DNA from: Deltaproteobacteria bacterium
GTDB taxonomy: Bacteria > Myxococcota_A > Polyangia > Haliangiales > Haliangiaceae
Assembly: GCA_021413675.1 (NCBI GenBank)
Contig: JAIOQA010000102.1
Location: forward strand, 1 to 49,353
DNA length: 49,353 bases
Direction of reading: 5' to 3'
The position numbers were made by a program, and so were the translations under genes. This document shows, one piece after another, positions 11,748 to 20,456 of the stretch (position 1 is the first letter of the stretch; the number at the start of each line of letters is the position of its first letter). Below the pieces are notes generated by a model, which was given only the letters and a program-made list of their open reading frames with translations, had not been told where the DNA came from and did no database searches.

Positions 11748-11984
11748 ATGACCCGTCTCGTCGCCATCGCCCTGTCCATCGCCGCGCTCGTCACCGTCCC
11801 CGCCTGCGGCAAGAGCGGCGGCTCGTGCGCCGACCTCGTTGAACACATCGAATCGATCTCCGGCTTCAAGATCCCCGACGAGGCCAAGCCGGCCGCGCTC
11901 GAGAAGTGCGAGAAGATGACCGCCGAGCAGCGCGCGTGCGCGGCGAAGGCGAGTGACCTCGCGGCGCTGCAGGCCTGCCGCTGA
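11748..11984 (+). CDS. Small Cys-containing lipoprotein
   Basis: A 78-residue protein with a classical signal peptide (MTRLVAIALSIAALVTVPAC) and a probable lipidation Cys at position 20 (VPAC, a loose lipobox). The mature part is about 58 residues with four further Cys (C27, C54, C64, C77), so two disulfides are possible in the periplasm. The ATG has a good ribosome site (GAGGA, about 7 bases upstream). The same frame is open far upstream, but that stretch is antisense to the transposase and not real. Function unknown; small Cys-bearing lipoproteins of this kind are common in myxobacterial genomes. Confidence 0.72.
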   Translation: MTRLVAIALSIAALVTVPACGKSGGSCADLVEHIESISGFKIPDEAKPAALEKCEKMTAEQRACAAKASDLAALQACR

Positions 11985-12045
11985 CGCACGATGGTGCTGC
12001 ACTCCGCGGTTGCATCCCGACCGCGCGGTCGCGCACCATACATTC

Positions 12046-13338
12046 GTGAACCTCGGGCCTCGCGCGCGCGTCCTGCCGCTGCTGCTGATCGCGGCGTGCG
12101 CCGGCGGTCGCTCGGGCCCAGACGCGAGCGATCGCGTCGACGTGCGACCGACCGCGCGCGCGCTCGGCGGGCTGGTCGGCAAGCAGCCGGTCACGACCCT
12201 CGGCGACGCGCGCGCCGCTGGCATCCTGCCGGCCCGCCGCATCGCGCGCACCGGCCGCAAGGTGTCGAGCGGCGCGCCGCGCACCGTCTACTTCAGCCCG
12301 CCCACCTCGATCCGCGTGTGGCGCCGCGCGCTCGATGGCTCGACGGCGTCGTGCAGCGGCCGCGTCGATGTCATCCCGTTCGAGGACTACGTGAAGGGCG
12401 TGCTGCCCCACGAGTGGATCCCGTCGTGGCAGGAGGCGTCGCTCCAGGCCGGCGCGATCGCGATCCGCAGCTACGCGGCGTCGTGGGTCGCCGCCGGCGG
12501 CAAGTACACCTGCGCGGATCTCGACGACACCACCGCGTCGCAGGTCTACAAGGACGATCGCAACGCGCGCGCGTCCGCCGCGGTCGACGCGACGAGCGGC
12601 GTCTATGTCGTGCGCGCCGGCGAGCTGGTGGTCGCCGAGTACAGCGCCGAGAACGGCAACCCGACCGCCGATGGCGTCGACGAGCCGCTGTGCGATGGCC
12701 AGACCGTCAACGGCCACGGCCGCGGCACCTGTCAGTGGGGCACGCAGCGCTGGGCCCAGGCCGGCAAGACCGCCGACTGGATCGTCCTGCACTACTACCC
12801 GGGCGCCGAGCTCGTCGGCCAGGTGCCGCCGCTCGCGGCGTCGCTCACCGCCGACGTGCACGAGGCGACGATGGTCAGCGGCGACACGATGGCGGTGTCG
12901 TTGACGTATCGCAACGACGGCACGCTCGCCTGGCAGCCGGGCGAGGTGTCGATCGGCACGACCGATCCGCGCGATCGCGACAGCGCCTTCGCGAGCCCGG
13001 ACTGGGCGAGCGGCTCGCGCCCGGCGACGGTCGCGGCTGCGGTCGATCCCGCGACGACCGGCACGTTCGCGTGGACCATGACCGCGCCCGAGGTGACGAG
13101 CGCCACGGTCTTCACCGAGCGGTTCGCGCTGGTCGCCGCCGACGGCACGTGGTTCGGTCCGGCGGACGACGCGGTCACGTGGACGATCACGGTGACGCCG
13201 CGTCCGGGCGGCCCGGCGGCCGGCGGCTGCGATGGCTGCGGCGCTGGCGGCGATGGCGCGGGCGCGATCGCCTGTGCCATTCTCGGCGCCAGTGCCCTCC
13301 GTCGTCGCCGTCGCTCGCGCCGCCGCGCGGCTCGCTGA
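12046..13338 (+). CDS. SpoIID/LytB-like envelope protein with lipobox and MYXO-CTERM-like tail
   Basis: A 430-residue exported protein. From the GTG start it begins with a short signal peptide and a clean lipobox (LLIAAC, C18). A SpoIID/LytB (amidase-enhancer/peptidoglycan lytic) domain covers about residues 95-260: FEDYVKGVLPHEW, LQAGAIAIRSYA and the HGRGTCQWG region are characteristic. An Ig-like domain of NBR1 type follows (about 275-385: YRNDGTLAWQPG). The C-terminus has a Gly/Cys-rich stretch, a short hydrophobic segment and an Arg cluster (RRRRRSRRR), which is the MYXO-CTERM layout. It probably acts on peptidoglycan at the cell surface. An upstream ATG at 11953 exists, but it would bury the signal peptide and overlap the previous gene. 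Confidence 0.85.
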   Translation: MNLGPRARVLPLLLIAACAGGRSGPDASDRVDVRPTARALGGLVGKQPVTTLGDARAAGILPARRIARTGRKVSSGAPRTVYFSPPTSIRVWRRALDGSTASCSGRVDVIPFEDYVKGVLPHEWIPSWQEASLQAGAIAIRSYAASWVAAGGKYTCADLDDTTASQVYKDDRNARASAAVDATSGVYVVRAGELVVAEYSAENGNPTADGVDEPLCDGQTVNGHGRGTCQWGTQRWAQAGKTADWIVLHYYPGAELVGQVPPLAASLTADVHEATMVSGDTMAVSLTYRNDGTLAWQPGEVSIGTTDPRDRDSAFASPDWASGSRPATVAAAVDPATTGTFAWTMTAPEVTSATVFTERFALVAADGTWFGPADDAVTWTITVTPRPGGPAAGGCDGCGAGGDGAGAIACAILGASALRRRRRSRRRAAR

Positions 13339-14674
13339 TCGGCGGGCGGGGCGCGCGATCGCGGCGTGCGCGCTCGCGCTGGGCGCCTGCGATGGCGCGA
13401 TCACGCTGACCGTCGGCGGCGACCTGCCGGTGCCGAGCGGCGTCGACGCGATCTGCGTGGCGGTCGCGGATCGCGATCCGGGCGGCGGGCAGTTCGGGCA
13501 GGTCTATCCGTTGGCGCCGCCGCTCGACATGCTGCCGCAGACCCTCGCGATCGCGCCGGGTACCGCGTCCGCCGCCGAGGCCTGGGTGCGGGGCTACCGC
13601 GCCGGGTTCGAGGTCGCGCGCGATCGCACGCTGGTCGCGTTCGACGGCAACGTCGGGCTGCGCCTCGATCGCTGCCGTCGCGGGCGCGCGGGCGCGTTCG
13701 CGATCGCCGGCGTCTCGGGCGGCGCCGCGACCCGGGTGCTGGGCTCGATCGGTCGCGGCGGCACGATCGCGATCGCGCTCGGTGGGGGCGGCGCGCGGGT
13801 CGTGGATGTCGACGGTGGCGCGTTGACCGATCGCGGCGCGATCCCGACCGACGCGATCGACGCGATCGACGCGGTCGCCGCCGACCTCGACGGCGACTGC
13901 GACGACGATCTGGTCCTGCTGGGCGCCAGCGCCCCGGCGATGTGGCTGCGCGGGGGATTCGACTTCACCGACGGCGGCGCGATCGGCGCGGCGCCCGCGA
14001 CCGCCGTGGTCGCGACCGATGCCGATCGCGACGGCGATCTCGATCTCGTCTTCGCGCGCGGCGGCGGCCTCGAGCTCGATCGCAACGATGGCGCGGGTCG
14101 CTTCACGGTCGACGCCGCGGCGTTCGCGGGCGTCACCGTCGGCGCGGTCACCGCGCTCGCCGCCGGCGATCTCGACGGCGACGGCGTGGCCGATCTGATC
14201 GTGGGGCAGGGCGGCGCGCCGCTCGTCGCGCTATATGGCACCGGGGCGGGCTACGCGGTCGCCGCGGGTGCGCTGCCAGCAGTCGCGCTCGACGTGCGGC
14301 GGCTCGCGCTGACCGACGTCGAGGGCGACGGCGATCTCGATCTCGCGGTCGCGCTCGCCGCCGGCTCGCCGCGGCTGTACGTGAATCGCGGCGGCCGGCT
14401 CGAGGACCAGAGCTTCGTGCGCCTGCCGCAGCCCGCGGTGACCGCGCGCGGGCTCGCGATCGCGCGCCTCGATGACGACTGCGCGCCGGATCTGGCGCTC
14501 GTCGACGACACCGGCCTGGCGATCGCGCGCGGTACCGACGGCGGCGCGTTCGCCGACGCGAGCGAGCTGGCGATCGTCGGCGCGGCCGACGTCACGGCCA
14601 TCGATCTGGACGACGACGGCGTGCCCGAGCTCGTGGTCGCGGGCGCCGACGGGGTCACGCGGGTGGCGCCATGA
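13292..14674 (+). CDS. FG-GAP/VCBS repeat lipoprotein
   Basis: A 460-residue secreted lipoprotein. From the GTG start the signal peptide runs to a lipobox LGAC (C33). The body carries about six FG-GAP/VCBS-type repeats with calcium loops (DLDGDCDDDL, DADRDGDLDL, DLDGDGVADL, DVEGDGDLDL, DLDDDGVPEL), predicting an integrin-like beta-propeller on the outside of the membrane. Roles for such proteins include adhesion or ligand binding; nothing here fixes one. The start overlaps the SpoIID-like gene by 47 bases; an ATG further upstream would put more than 40 residues before the signal core. The stop overlaps the next gene by four bases (ATGA). Confidence 0.78.
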   Translation: MPSVVAVARAAARLADRRAGRAIAACALALGACDGAITLTVGGDLPVPSGVDAICVAVADRDPGGGQFGQVYPLAPPLDMLPQTLAIAPGTASAAEAWVRGYRAGFEVARDRTLVAFDGNVGLRLDRCRRGRAGAFAIAGVSGGAATRVLGSIGRGGTIAIALGGGGARVVDVDGGALTDRGAIPTDAIDAIDAVAADLDGDCDDDLVLLGASAPAMWLRGGFDFTDGGAIGAAPATAVVATDADRDGDLDLVFARGGGLELDRNDGAGRFTVDAAAFAGVTVGAVTALAAGDLDGDGVADLIVGQGGAPLVALYGTGAGYAVAAGALPAVALDVRRLALTDVEGDGDLDLAVALAAGSPRLYVNRGGRLEDQSFVRLPQPAVTARGLAIARLDDDCAPDLALVDDTGLAIARGTDGGAFADASELAIVGAADVTAIDLDDDGVPELVVAGADGVTRVAP

Positions 14675-15531
14675 GCAGGCGCGCGGCGATCCTGGTGCTC
14701 GCCGGGCTGGTCGCGATCGCGGCCGCACCCGCGCGCGCCGACGAGCGCGCGCCGGCAGCGGTCAAGGCCCGGCTCGCCGATGGCCAGCGCGCCTACGACG
14801 ATCAGGACTACGCCGCCGCGATCCGCGCGCTCACGCCGATCACCCGCGATCCGACCGCGACCCGCGCCCAGCGGCTGCGCGCGCTCGAGCTGATCGCGCT
14901 CAGCCAGTTCATCCGCCGCGATCTGGCCGATGCGCGGGACACCTTCGAGCGCATCCTCGACATCGATCCCGGCTTCGAGCTGACCGATCGCTCGGGGTCG
15001 CCCCGGCTGCGCACCTTCTTCGAGGACCTCAAGCGCGAGCTGGTCCCGGGCTACGGCGGCGCGGCCGAGCTCGAGCACGCCGCGCCCGACTCCGCGACCG
15101 CCGGGCGCGCGATCGAGCTGGAGGTCCGAGCGGTTCGCGGCGCGGGCTCCGTGGCGAACGTGGTCGTCCACGTGCGCCGGCGCGGCGAGCTGACGTTCCG
15201 CGACGTCGACGCGGCGCCGCACGGCCCGGCGACCTGGCACGCGCGCTGGACCCTGGAAGGGTCGGCGCGACCGTACGCCATCGACTACTACATAGAGGGT
15301 CGCGATCGCGCGGGCACGGTCAGCGCGCGCATCGCGGCCCCCGACCAGCCGCTGACGATCCCGGTGGCGGCGGGCACCGCGCCCGCGCGTCGGCGCTGGT
15401 ACACGCGCTGGTACGTCGTGGCCGGCGCCGCGGTCCTGGTCGGCGGCGCGACCTCGGCGGTGATCTTCGCGGGATCGCGCGATGCGGTTTCCGGCTCGTT
15501 ACCGCCCGGCACGATCACCGTGACGCCGTGA
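14671..15531 (+). CDS. Periplasmic TPR-like protein with C-terminal membrane anchor
   Basis: A 286-residue protein with a Sec signal peptide (cleavage near ARADE, about residue 24), an alpha-helical TPR-like region (about 30-115; GQRAYDDQDYAAAIRALTPI, FERILDIDPGF), a beta-rich domain (about 145-230) and one C-terminal transmembrane helix (about 245-268). This is the arrangement of many myxobacterial envelope assembly or scaffold proteins. It is coupled to the FG-GAP lipoprotein gene by an ATGA overlap, so the two products likely work at the same site. Function unknown. Confidence 0.78.
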   Translation: MSRRAAILVLAGLVAIAAAPARADERAPAAVKARLADGQRAYDDQDYAAAIRALTPITRDPTATRAQRLRALELIALSQFIRRDLADARDTFERILDIDPGFELTDRSGSPRLRTFFEDLKRELVPGYGGAAELEHAAPDSATAGRAIELEVRAVRGAGSVANVVVHVRRRGELTFRDVDAAPHGPATWHARWTLEGSARPYAIDYYIEGRDRAGTVSARIAAPDQPLTIPVAAGTAPARRRWYTRWYVVAGAAVLVGGATSAVIFAGSRDAVSGSLPPGTITVTP

Positions 15532-15710
15532 ACAACGCCGGTTGCGCGACCGCGATCCGCGGCCTTCGCGATCGCGCGTGTGGAGTGACGCACGCCCGAG
15601 AATGGCGATGCGAATTGGACCTCTCGCGCGGCTCAGGTCGTGTTAGTCCGGGGGTGATCAGCGTCATCGCGCGAACACTGCCAACCAGTGCCTGATGTTG
15701 ACGTTCTCGC

Positions 15711-15739
15711 TTGACGATGTGGGTGCACGTCGTTAGGGT
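15711..15739 (+). promoter_or_regulatory. Predicted housekeeping promoter of the Cys-rich lipoprotein gene
   Basis: TTGACG at 15711-15716 and TAGGGT at 15734-15739 are separated by 17 bases, a good fit to a vegetative sigma promoter. It lies about 80 bases before the lipoprotein start, in a 289-base gap (15532-15820) with no other gene. A second TTGACG occurs at 15699. Confidence 0.5.
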
Positions 15740-15820
15740 CGCGCACGATTTAGGACCCGGCGGAGGGGACTCATGGCCGCTGCGGTTCAACCAAACCTGT
15801 ACGGAAGAGGAGCTCGAAAT

Positions 15821-16978
15821 ATGAAGAAGCTAGCCTTTGGGGCCCTGTTTATCGGGCTCCTCACCGCCGCCTGCGGCGGCGGTAGCAGCAGCAACGCGGA
15901 CGCGAAGATCATCGTGACCGCCGACGCGGCGCAGCCTGACGGCTCGGTCGCCGCGTGCAACGTGACCGCGCAGACCGGCTGCGACCCGGGCGAGAAGTGC
16001 ACGTGGATCCGCGTCGCCGCGTCGACCACCCAGCAGCTCGGCCAGCTCGGCTGCGTCCCCGACGGCACGGTCGCCCTCGACGGCGCCTGCATGTACGGCG
16101 CGGCGGGTACCGCGACGGGCTACGACAACTGCCAGAAGGGCCTCGTCTGCCTCGCGAACTCGACGGTCGACTCGGCCGCCGGTAGCTGCCGGACGATCTG
16201 TGACCTCGCCGCCGTGGCTCCGGCCGCCGGCGCGTGCCCGACCAACTACGGTTGCGGCGCGTACATCAACCTGTTCGCCAATGGCTCGGACACCGCCGTC
16301 GCCGGCGTGTGCGACCCGACCTGCGATCCGCTGACCCAGATCCGCGACACCGACCAGAAGGCGGCTTGCGGCTCGACCGACCCGGCGAACCCGAACCGCG
16401 GCTGCTACGGCTACCCGTCGAGCGACGCGACCCCGACCGAGTTCCGCTGCTCGGGCGCTGGCGACCTGACCTTCGGCGCTGGTCACCTCCTCCCGGTCGC
16501 TGACGCCTACCTGAACGCGTGCGCGCCGGGCTTCATCCCGCTGTTCTACGCGTCGACCACCGACCACAACAACGTCGTCTGCACCGGCTTCTGCGCCCCG
16601 GGCGACACCAACTCGACTGCCAAGGCGAACGCTGGCGGTAAGGTCGGCAGCGGTCACACCTGCCAGGACGGCGGCGCGGACGCCGCGGTCGAGTGCCGGT
16701 ACCTCTGGGCCTACGAGGACGCGACCACCCCGCTGACCAAGTACAGCCACGGCGTCGGCGTGTGCTTCGACTACTCGAAGTTCACCTACGACGACGACCA
16801 GAACGCCGCGACCCCGAACGTCCCGAACCCGAGCTGCACCGAGCTCGCCACGGGCGCCGACGCGATCAGCTGGGGCTGCGAGGACGTGCAGACCCGCCCC
16901 GCGTTCAAGAGCAAGGTCCCGTTCCGTTCGGCCCTGACCGCCGAGCAGGTCGAGACCCTCAAGGGCAGCTGGAACTGA
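15821..16978 (+). CDS. Cys-rich secreted lipoprotein
   Basis: A 385-residue lipoprotein with a textbook signal (MKKLAFGALFIGLLTAAC, C18), then a Ser/Gly/Asn linker and a body with more than 15 Cys, often paired as in CDPGEKC and CDPTCDP. This suggests a disulfide-stabilised surface protein, similar in style to the many Myxococcota lipoproteins that open with ACGGGSSS or CGG plus a DA-rich linker. The ATG has a strong ribosome site (AGGAG, 8 bases upstream), its own promoter and a strong terminator, so it is probably a well-expressed single-gene unit. Codon use is strongly biased to C-ending codons, which also fits high expression. Specific function unknown. Confidence 0.85.
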   Translation: MKKLAFGALFIGLLTAACGGGSSSNADAKIIVTADAAQPDGSVAACNVTAQTGCDPGEKCTWIRVAASTTQQLGQLGCVPDGTVALDGACMYGAAGTATGYDNCQKGLVCLANSTVDSAAGSCRTICDLAAVAPAAGACPTNYGCGAYINLFANGSDTAVAGVCDPTCDPLTQIRDTDQKAACGSTDPANPNRGCYGYPSSDATPTEFRCSGAGDLTFGAGHLLPVADAYLNACAPGFIPLFYASTTDHNNVVCTGFCAPGDTNSTAKANAGGKVGSGHTCQDGGADAAVECRYLWAYEDATTPLTKYSHGVGVCFDYSKFTYDDDQNAATPNVPNPSCTELATGADAISWGCEDVQTRPAFKSKVPFRSALTAEQVETLKGSWN

Positions 16979-17020
16979 GCTGACCGACAGACCTCACCGC
17001 TCTCCAGGGTGATGTGACGG

Positions 17021-17050
17021 AGCCCCGCCTCGGCGGGGCTTTCGTTTTTT
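17021..17050 (+). terminator. Rho-independent terminator
   Basis: A 9-base perfect stem (AGCCCCGCC with GGCGGGGCT) with a tight loop, followed by TTCGTTTTTT. It ends the Cys-rich lipoprotein transcript 42 bases after its stop codon. Confidence 0.9.
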
Positions 17051-17260
17051 CGGCGCGCGATCCGTGGAACGCGGCGGGCGAGATTCTCGACCGGGTTCAC
17101 TCGCTGCGCTCGCGATCGTTCCAGGGCGATGCGCGCGCGTCCCGACACCTCGCCTTCCTCGGCCGCGCGCGCGGACCCAAACTCTCTCCTGGCGCCGCCG
17201 GCCGATGACTGGCGCGGCCCCGAGGTCCGCGCGCCGCCGCCGGGACCGCCGCAGCCCACC

Positions 17261-17294
17261 GAAAACGGCGATGGCCTCCACACGGAGGCCATCG
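17261..17294 (-). terminator. Rho-independent terminator of the minus-strand AgmX-like gene
   Basis: An 11-base perfect stem (CGATGGCCTCC and its complement) with a 4-base loop at 17269-17294. On the minus strand it is followed by CCGTTTTC. It sits about 37 bases after the stop of the gene that ends at 17332, facing the plus-strand terminator at 17021. Confidence 0.75.
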
Positions 17295-17331
17295 TCGCCA
17301 GCATCTGCCGCGGCTTGTTCGCCGCGTCCGA

Positions 17332-17964
17332 TCACTCCGCGATCGAGAACGTCAGCGGGTAGTCGATCTCCGACGGCGCATCGGCCTGCGGAAACGACCA
17401 GCGCTTGGCCTGCGCCTGCACGCACGCATCGATCGCCGCGGCGTTCTCGTCGCCGGCGACCGAGGCCGCGAGGACGTTGCCCTTCGGCGCGATCGTCAGG
17501 TGCAGGGTGAAGGCCTCGTTGCCTCGCGCCGCCTCCGGGATCTTCATGAAGCAGTACTCGAGGTCCGCCTGGCGCGCGGCGATCACGGTGCCGACCGCGG
17601 CCGGCGTCAGCGTGGCCGCCTCCATGTGCAGCTCGGCGTCGCCGCGCGGGGCGCTCGCGTCGCGACCCTTGCGCTTGAGGTCGAAGCGATCCGCCGCGTC
17701 TCGCGAGGCCGCGATCGTGTCGACCGACGGTGCCTTGCGCGCGATCGGCGCGGCGTCGCTCTTCTTCGCCAGCATCTGGTCGAGCCCGAGGTCGTCCAGC
17801 CCGCAGCGGGTGTCCGCGACCGGCGGCGTGACCGCGGCCGCCTTGCTCGCGCTCTTCATCCGGACCGAGGTGTGTCGCGGCCGCGCGCTCGCGAGCCCGG
17901 TCGCGCCCACCAGCACTGCCGCTCCCATCGCGATCGTCATCAGCTTCGAAGCACCGTTGGTCAT
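17332..17964 (-). CDS. AgmX/PglI C-terminal domain protein (TonB-like fold)
   Basis: A 210-residue exported protein with an N-terminal hydrophobic signal (about 8-28, ending near ASA). The C-terminal 100 residues match the AgmX/PglI C-terminal domain seen in myxobacterial motility and envelope proteins: a helix with LEYCFMK, a beta strand FTLHLTIAPKGNV, the IDACVQAQAKRWSFP helix and the last strand IDYPLTFSI. Two Cys (in YC and AC) are typical of the domain and may be disulfide-bonded. The start has a strong ribosome site (GGAGG, about 7 bases upstream). It lies 148 bases downstream of the FHA-sigma54 activator on the same strand. Likely periplasmic; precise role unknown. Confidence 0.8.
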   Translation of the reverse strand: MTNGASKLMTIAMGAAVLVGATGLASARPRHTSVRMKSASKAAAVTPPVADTRCGLDDLGLDQMLAKKSDAAPIARKAPSVDTIAASRDAADRFDLKRKGRDASAPRGDAELHMEAATLTPAAVGTVIAARQADLEYCFMKIPEAARGNEAFTLHLTIAPKGNVLAASVAGDENAAAIDACVQAQAKRWSFPQADAPSEIDYPLTFSIAE

Positions 17965-18112
17965 ATCGTTCCCTCCGCTGTGTCCCTAGAGCACCTGCCA
18001 TGCCACCCGGGGCTACACCGCGCGCTGGTCTGGTTTCGCCGGGATGGCGATCCGCGCCGGCCGCGCTGGAGTCAGTCGTGCCCGGCTCGCGAAGCTCCGG
18101 CAGCCACCCGTC

Positions 18113-19555
18113 CTAGGGACGGTTGTCCCCGTCCGCCTCCTGCCGCCGATCGTCCAGGAGGCCCCACCGCGCGGCCTTCTCGGCGAACGTGGACTTGGGC
18201 ATGCCGAGCACCTGGGCGGCGGCGCGGATCGAGCGGCAGCGCGCGAGCGCGTCGATCATCAGCTCGCGCATCGCCACCTCGTACGGCGCCAGCCGCACGC
18301 CGTCCCGCGCGCGGATCGCCTGTCCCACCACCGGGATGATCGGCGGCGCGGGCGTGCCCTGCGGACGGGAGATCATCCGGCGCACGGTCGGCCCCGGTTC
18401 GAGCACCGGCACCGAGCCCGGGAACAGGTCCGCGAGCTCGAGCTGGCGATCGCCGAGGGCGACCGCGCGGGTCAGCACCTGTCGCAGCTCGCGGACGTTG
18501 CCCGGCCAGTGATAGGCGCGGATCGCGTCCCACGCCGCGGGGCTGAGCGTGCGACGACCCTGCTGGGGCGCGAGGTCGTCGAGGATGTGCGCGACCAGGT
18601 CGTCGAGATCGTCGGGGCGTTCCCGCAGCGGCGGCATCGCGATCACCACGGTCGCGACCCGGTGGTACAGGTCGAGCCGGATGCGCGAGGCCGGCGTGCC
18701 CAGGCCGTCGAGGCGATTGGTGGCGGCGATGATTCGGACGTCGACGCTCTGCTCGACCGCGCTGCCGATCCGCCGGACGCGCCGGGTCTCGAGCACGCGC
18801 AGCAGGTGCGGCTGCTGCTCGAGCGGCAGCTCGCCGAGCTCGTCGAGGAAGAGCGTGCCGCCGTGCGCCATCGCGAAGAACCCGTCGCGCTCGCCCGACG
18901 CGCCGGTGAACGCCCCGCGTTCGTGGCCGAACAGCTCCGAGCCGATCAGCTCGCGCGGGATGCCGCCGCAGTTCACGGCGACGAACGGCCCGTGGGCGCG
19001 CGGCGAGGACTCGTGGACCGCGCGCGCCAGCAGGTCCTTGCCGGTGCCGGTCTCCCCGACGACCAGCACGCTGCAATCCGAGGCGGCGGCGCGCAGCGCG
19101 GTGTCCACCTGCGCGACGAAGCGCGCGTCGCGCCCGCGCAGCTGTTCGTGCGCCGAGACCTTTCCGCGCCCGCTCTCGGCGACGGCGATGAGCGTCGTGT
19201 GCCCGACGACGAGCACCGCGCCCGGCTTGAGCTCGGCGCCCTCGATGGACTGGCCGTTGAGCGAGGTCCCGTTCTTGGACCCGCGATCGCGGACGAACAG
19301 CGTGTCGCCGCGCCGCTCGATCACGCAGTGCAGGCCCGAGACGTACGGATCGCCGAGGGTGATGTCGCAACCGCCGCGTGACCCCAGCGAGATCCGCCGC
19401 GCGGTCGCGGGGATCGGGATCTCGGTGTCGCTGCCTTTCACCCGGAGGGCGACGACCGGTCCAAGAGATCGTGGGCGGACCGGGCTGGAGTTGGGCACCG
19501 AGGCGGTGCGGTGCGCATCGAAGGGGGCCGCCCCCTCGTTCTTGGTCTCGGACAT
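18113..19555 (-). CDS. Sigma-54-dependent activator with N-terminal FHA domain
   Basis: A 480-residue enhancer-binding protein. A true FHA domain occupies about 35-130, with ISLGS, SGLH and GSKNGTSLNG. The AAA+ domain follows, with Walker A GETGTGKD (167-174), the sigma-54 loop GAFTGA (214-219), Walker B TLFLDE (about 234-239) and a WPGNVREL motif. The C-terminal helix-turn-helix (about 445-470, IRAAAQVLGMPKSTF) binds DNA. The chosen ATG has a near-perfect ribosome site (AGGAGG, 5-6 bases upstream); the longer ORF start 20 codons earlier lacks one. FHA-activators of this type read threonine phosphorylation by Ser/Thr kinases, by analogy with studied myxobacterial proteins. Partner kinase and target promoters unknown. 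Confidence 0.93.
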   Translation of the reverse strand: MSETKNEGAAPFDAHRTASVPNSSPVRPRSLGPVVALRVKGSDTEIPIPATARRISLGSRGGCDITLGDPYVSGLHCVIERRGDTLFVRDRGSKNGTSLNGQSIEGAELKPGAVLVVGHTTLIAVAESGRGKVSAHEQLRGRDARFVAQVDTALRAAASDCSVLVVGETGTGKDLLARAVHESSPRAHGPFVAVNCGGIPRELIGSELFGHERGAFTGASGERDGFFAMAHGGTLFLDELGELPLEQQPHLLRVLETRRVRRIGSAVEQSVDVRIIAATNRLDGLGTPASRIRLDLYHRVATVVIAMPPLRERPDDLDDLVAHILDDLAPQQGRRTLSPAAWDAIRAYHWPGNVRELRQVLTRAVALGDRQLELADLFPGSVPVLEPGPTVRRMISRPQGTPAPPIIPVVGQAIRARDGVRLAPYEVAMRELMIDALARCRSIRAAAQVLGMPKSTFAEKAARWGLLDDRRQEADGDNRP

Positions 19556-19749
19556 CGGAACCTCCTGGGTCGCGTATCGGCGGTGCGCGGGTCGGGTTGC
19601 GTGTGCGGTCACCACGCCGCAACTTCACCGCGCGTGCCAGCGCAACTGCGCGACGCCACACGGCTCCTCGTCCGGGAGTGTCCAGCCCTCGTCCGCCGCC
19701 CGGACACTGTCCGGCGGGCGGCCGCCCGCCGCGCGCTACCCGCCGCGCG

Positions 19750-20298
19750 CTACCCGACCGCGTGCAGCTCGGCGACGACGCGGCCGAGCTCGTCGCCGAC
19801 CGCGGTGCCGGCCAGCTCCGCGGCGAGCGCGCCGTAGTACCAGAGGCTGCCGTCGCGGCCGCCGGTGAACCGCTCCCAGGCCGGGCTGCCGGCGCGCAGG
19901 TCGGCGAGGATCGTGCGCGCGTTGTAGAGCTTGTCGCAGCTCGAGACCAGCCGGACGCTCGCCGAGGCGCTGACGAGGTGCGCCAGGTACTGCTCCTTGC
20001 GCTCGCGCCACGGTGGTTTCGGCTCTCCCATCGAGTCCGAGCAGCCGCGCACGATCTCCGCGACCCGCGCCCCGAAGGCCACCGCGATGCGAGCCAGCGT
20101 CGCCGCGCCGCCCTGATCCTCGACGGCGTCGTGGAGCAGCGCCGCGATCGCCTCGTCCTCGTCGCCGCCGTGCTCGAGCACCAGGCTCGACACGCCCAGC
20201 ACGTGGGCCACGTACGGGACCCCCGACCCCTTGCGGGCCTGCGGCTGGTGGAGATCGAACGCGAGGGCGAGGGCGTCGCGGTAGCGCGCGGTCAGCAT
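19750..20298 (-). CDS. Mesh1-like HD hydrolase (candidate small alarmone hydrolase)
   Basis: A 182-residue all-helical HD-domain protein. The metal and catalytic set of the RelA/SpoT hydrolase family is in place: H32, H56-D57 and E60-D61 (LLHDAVED) and D122-x3-N126 (CDKLYN). Length and spacing agree closely with stand-alone Mesh1-type enzymes, which remove the 3'-pyrophosphate of (p)ppGpp and in animals act on NADPH. There is no synthetase, TGS or ACT domain. If it acts on ppGpp it would tune the stringent response; another nucleotide substrate is possible. It stands alone on the minus strand, divergent from the outer-membrane protein gene. Confidence 0.8.
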   Translation of the reverse strand: MLTARYRDALALAFDLHQPQARKGSGVPYVAHVLGVSSLVLEHGGDEDEAIAALLHDAVEDQGGAATLARIAVAFGARVAEIVRGCSDSMGEPKPPWRERKEQYLAHLVSASASVRLVSSCDKLYNARTILADLRAGSPAWERFTGGRDGSLWYYGALAAELAGTAVGDELGRVVAELHAVG

Positions 20299-20456
20299 GC
20301 TCCCGTCATACCGCGGCGGCCGAACAGGTCGCGATCGGGGTTACTCCGATCACCGAGCATGTGAGCGGCGTGGTTTTTCATGCGGGGCGATGGCGGAAAG
20401 TTGCGCACATGTATCCGGCCGGCTTCCAATGGCGGAACCAACGGGAGGAATGGACG

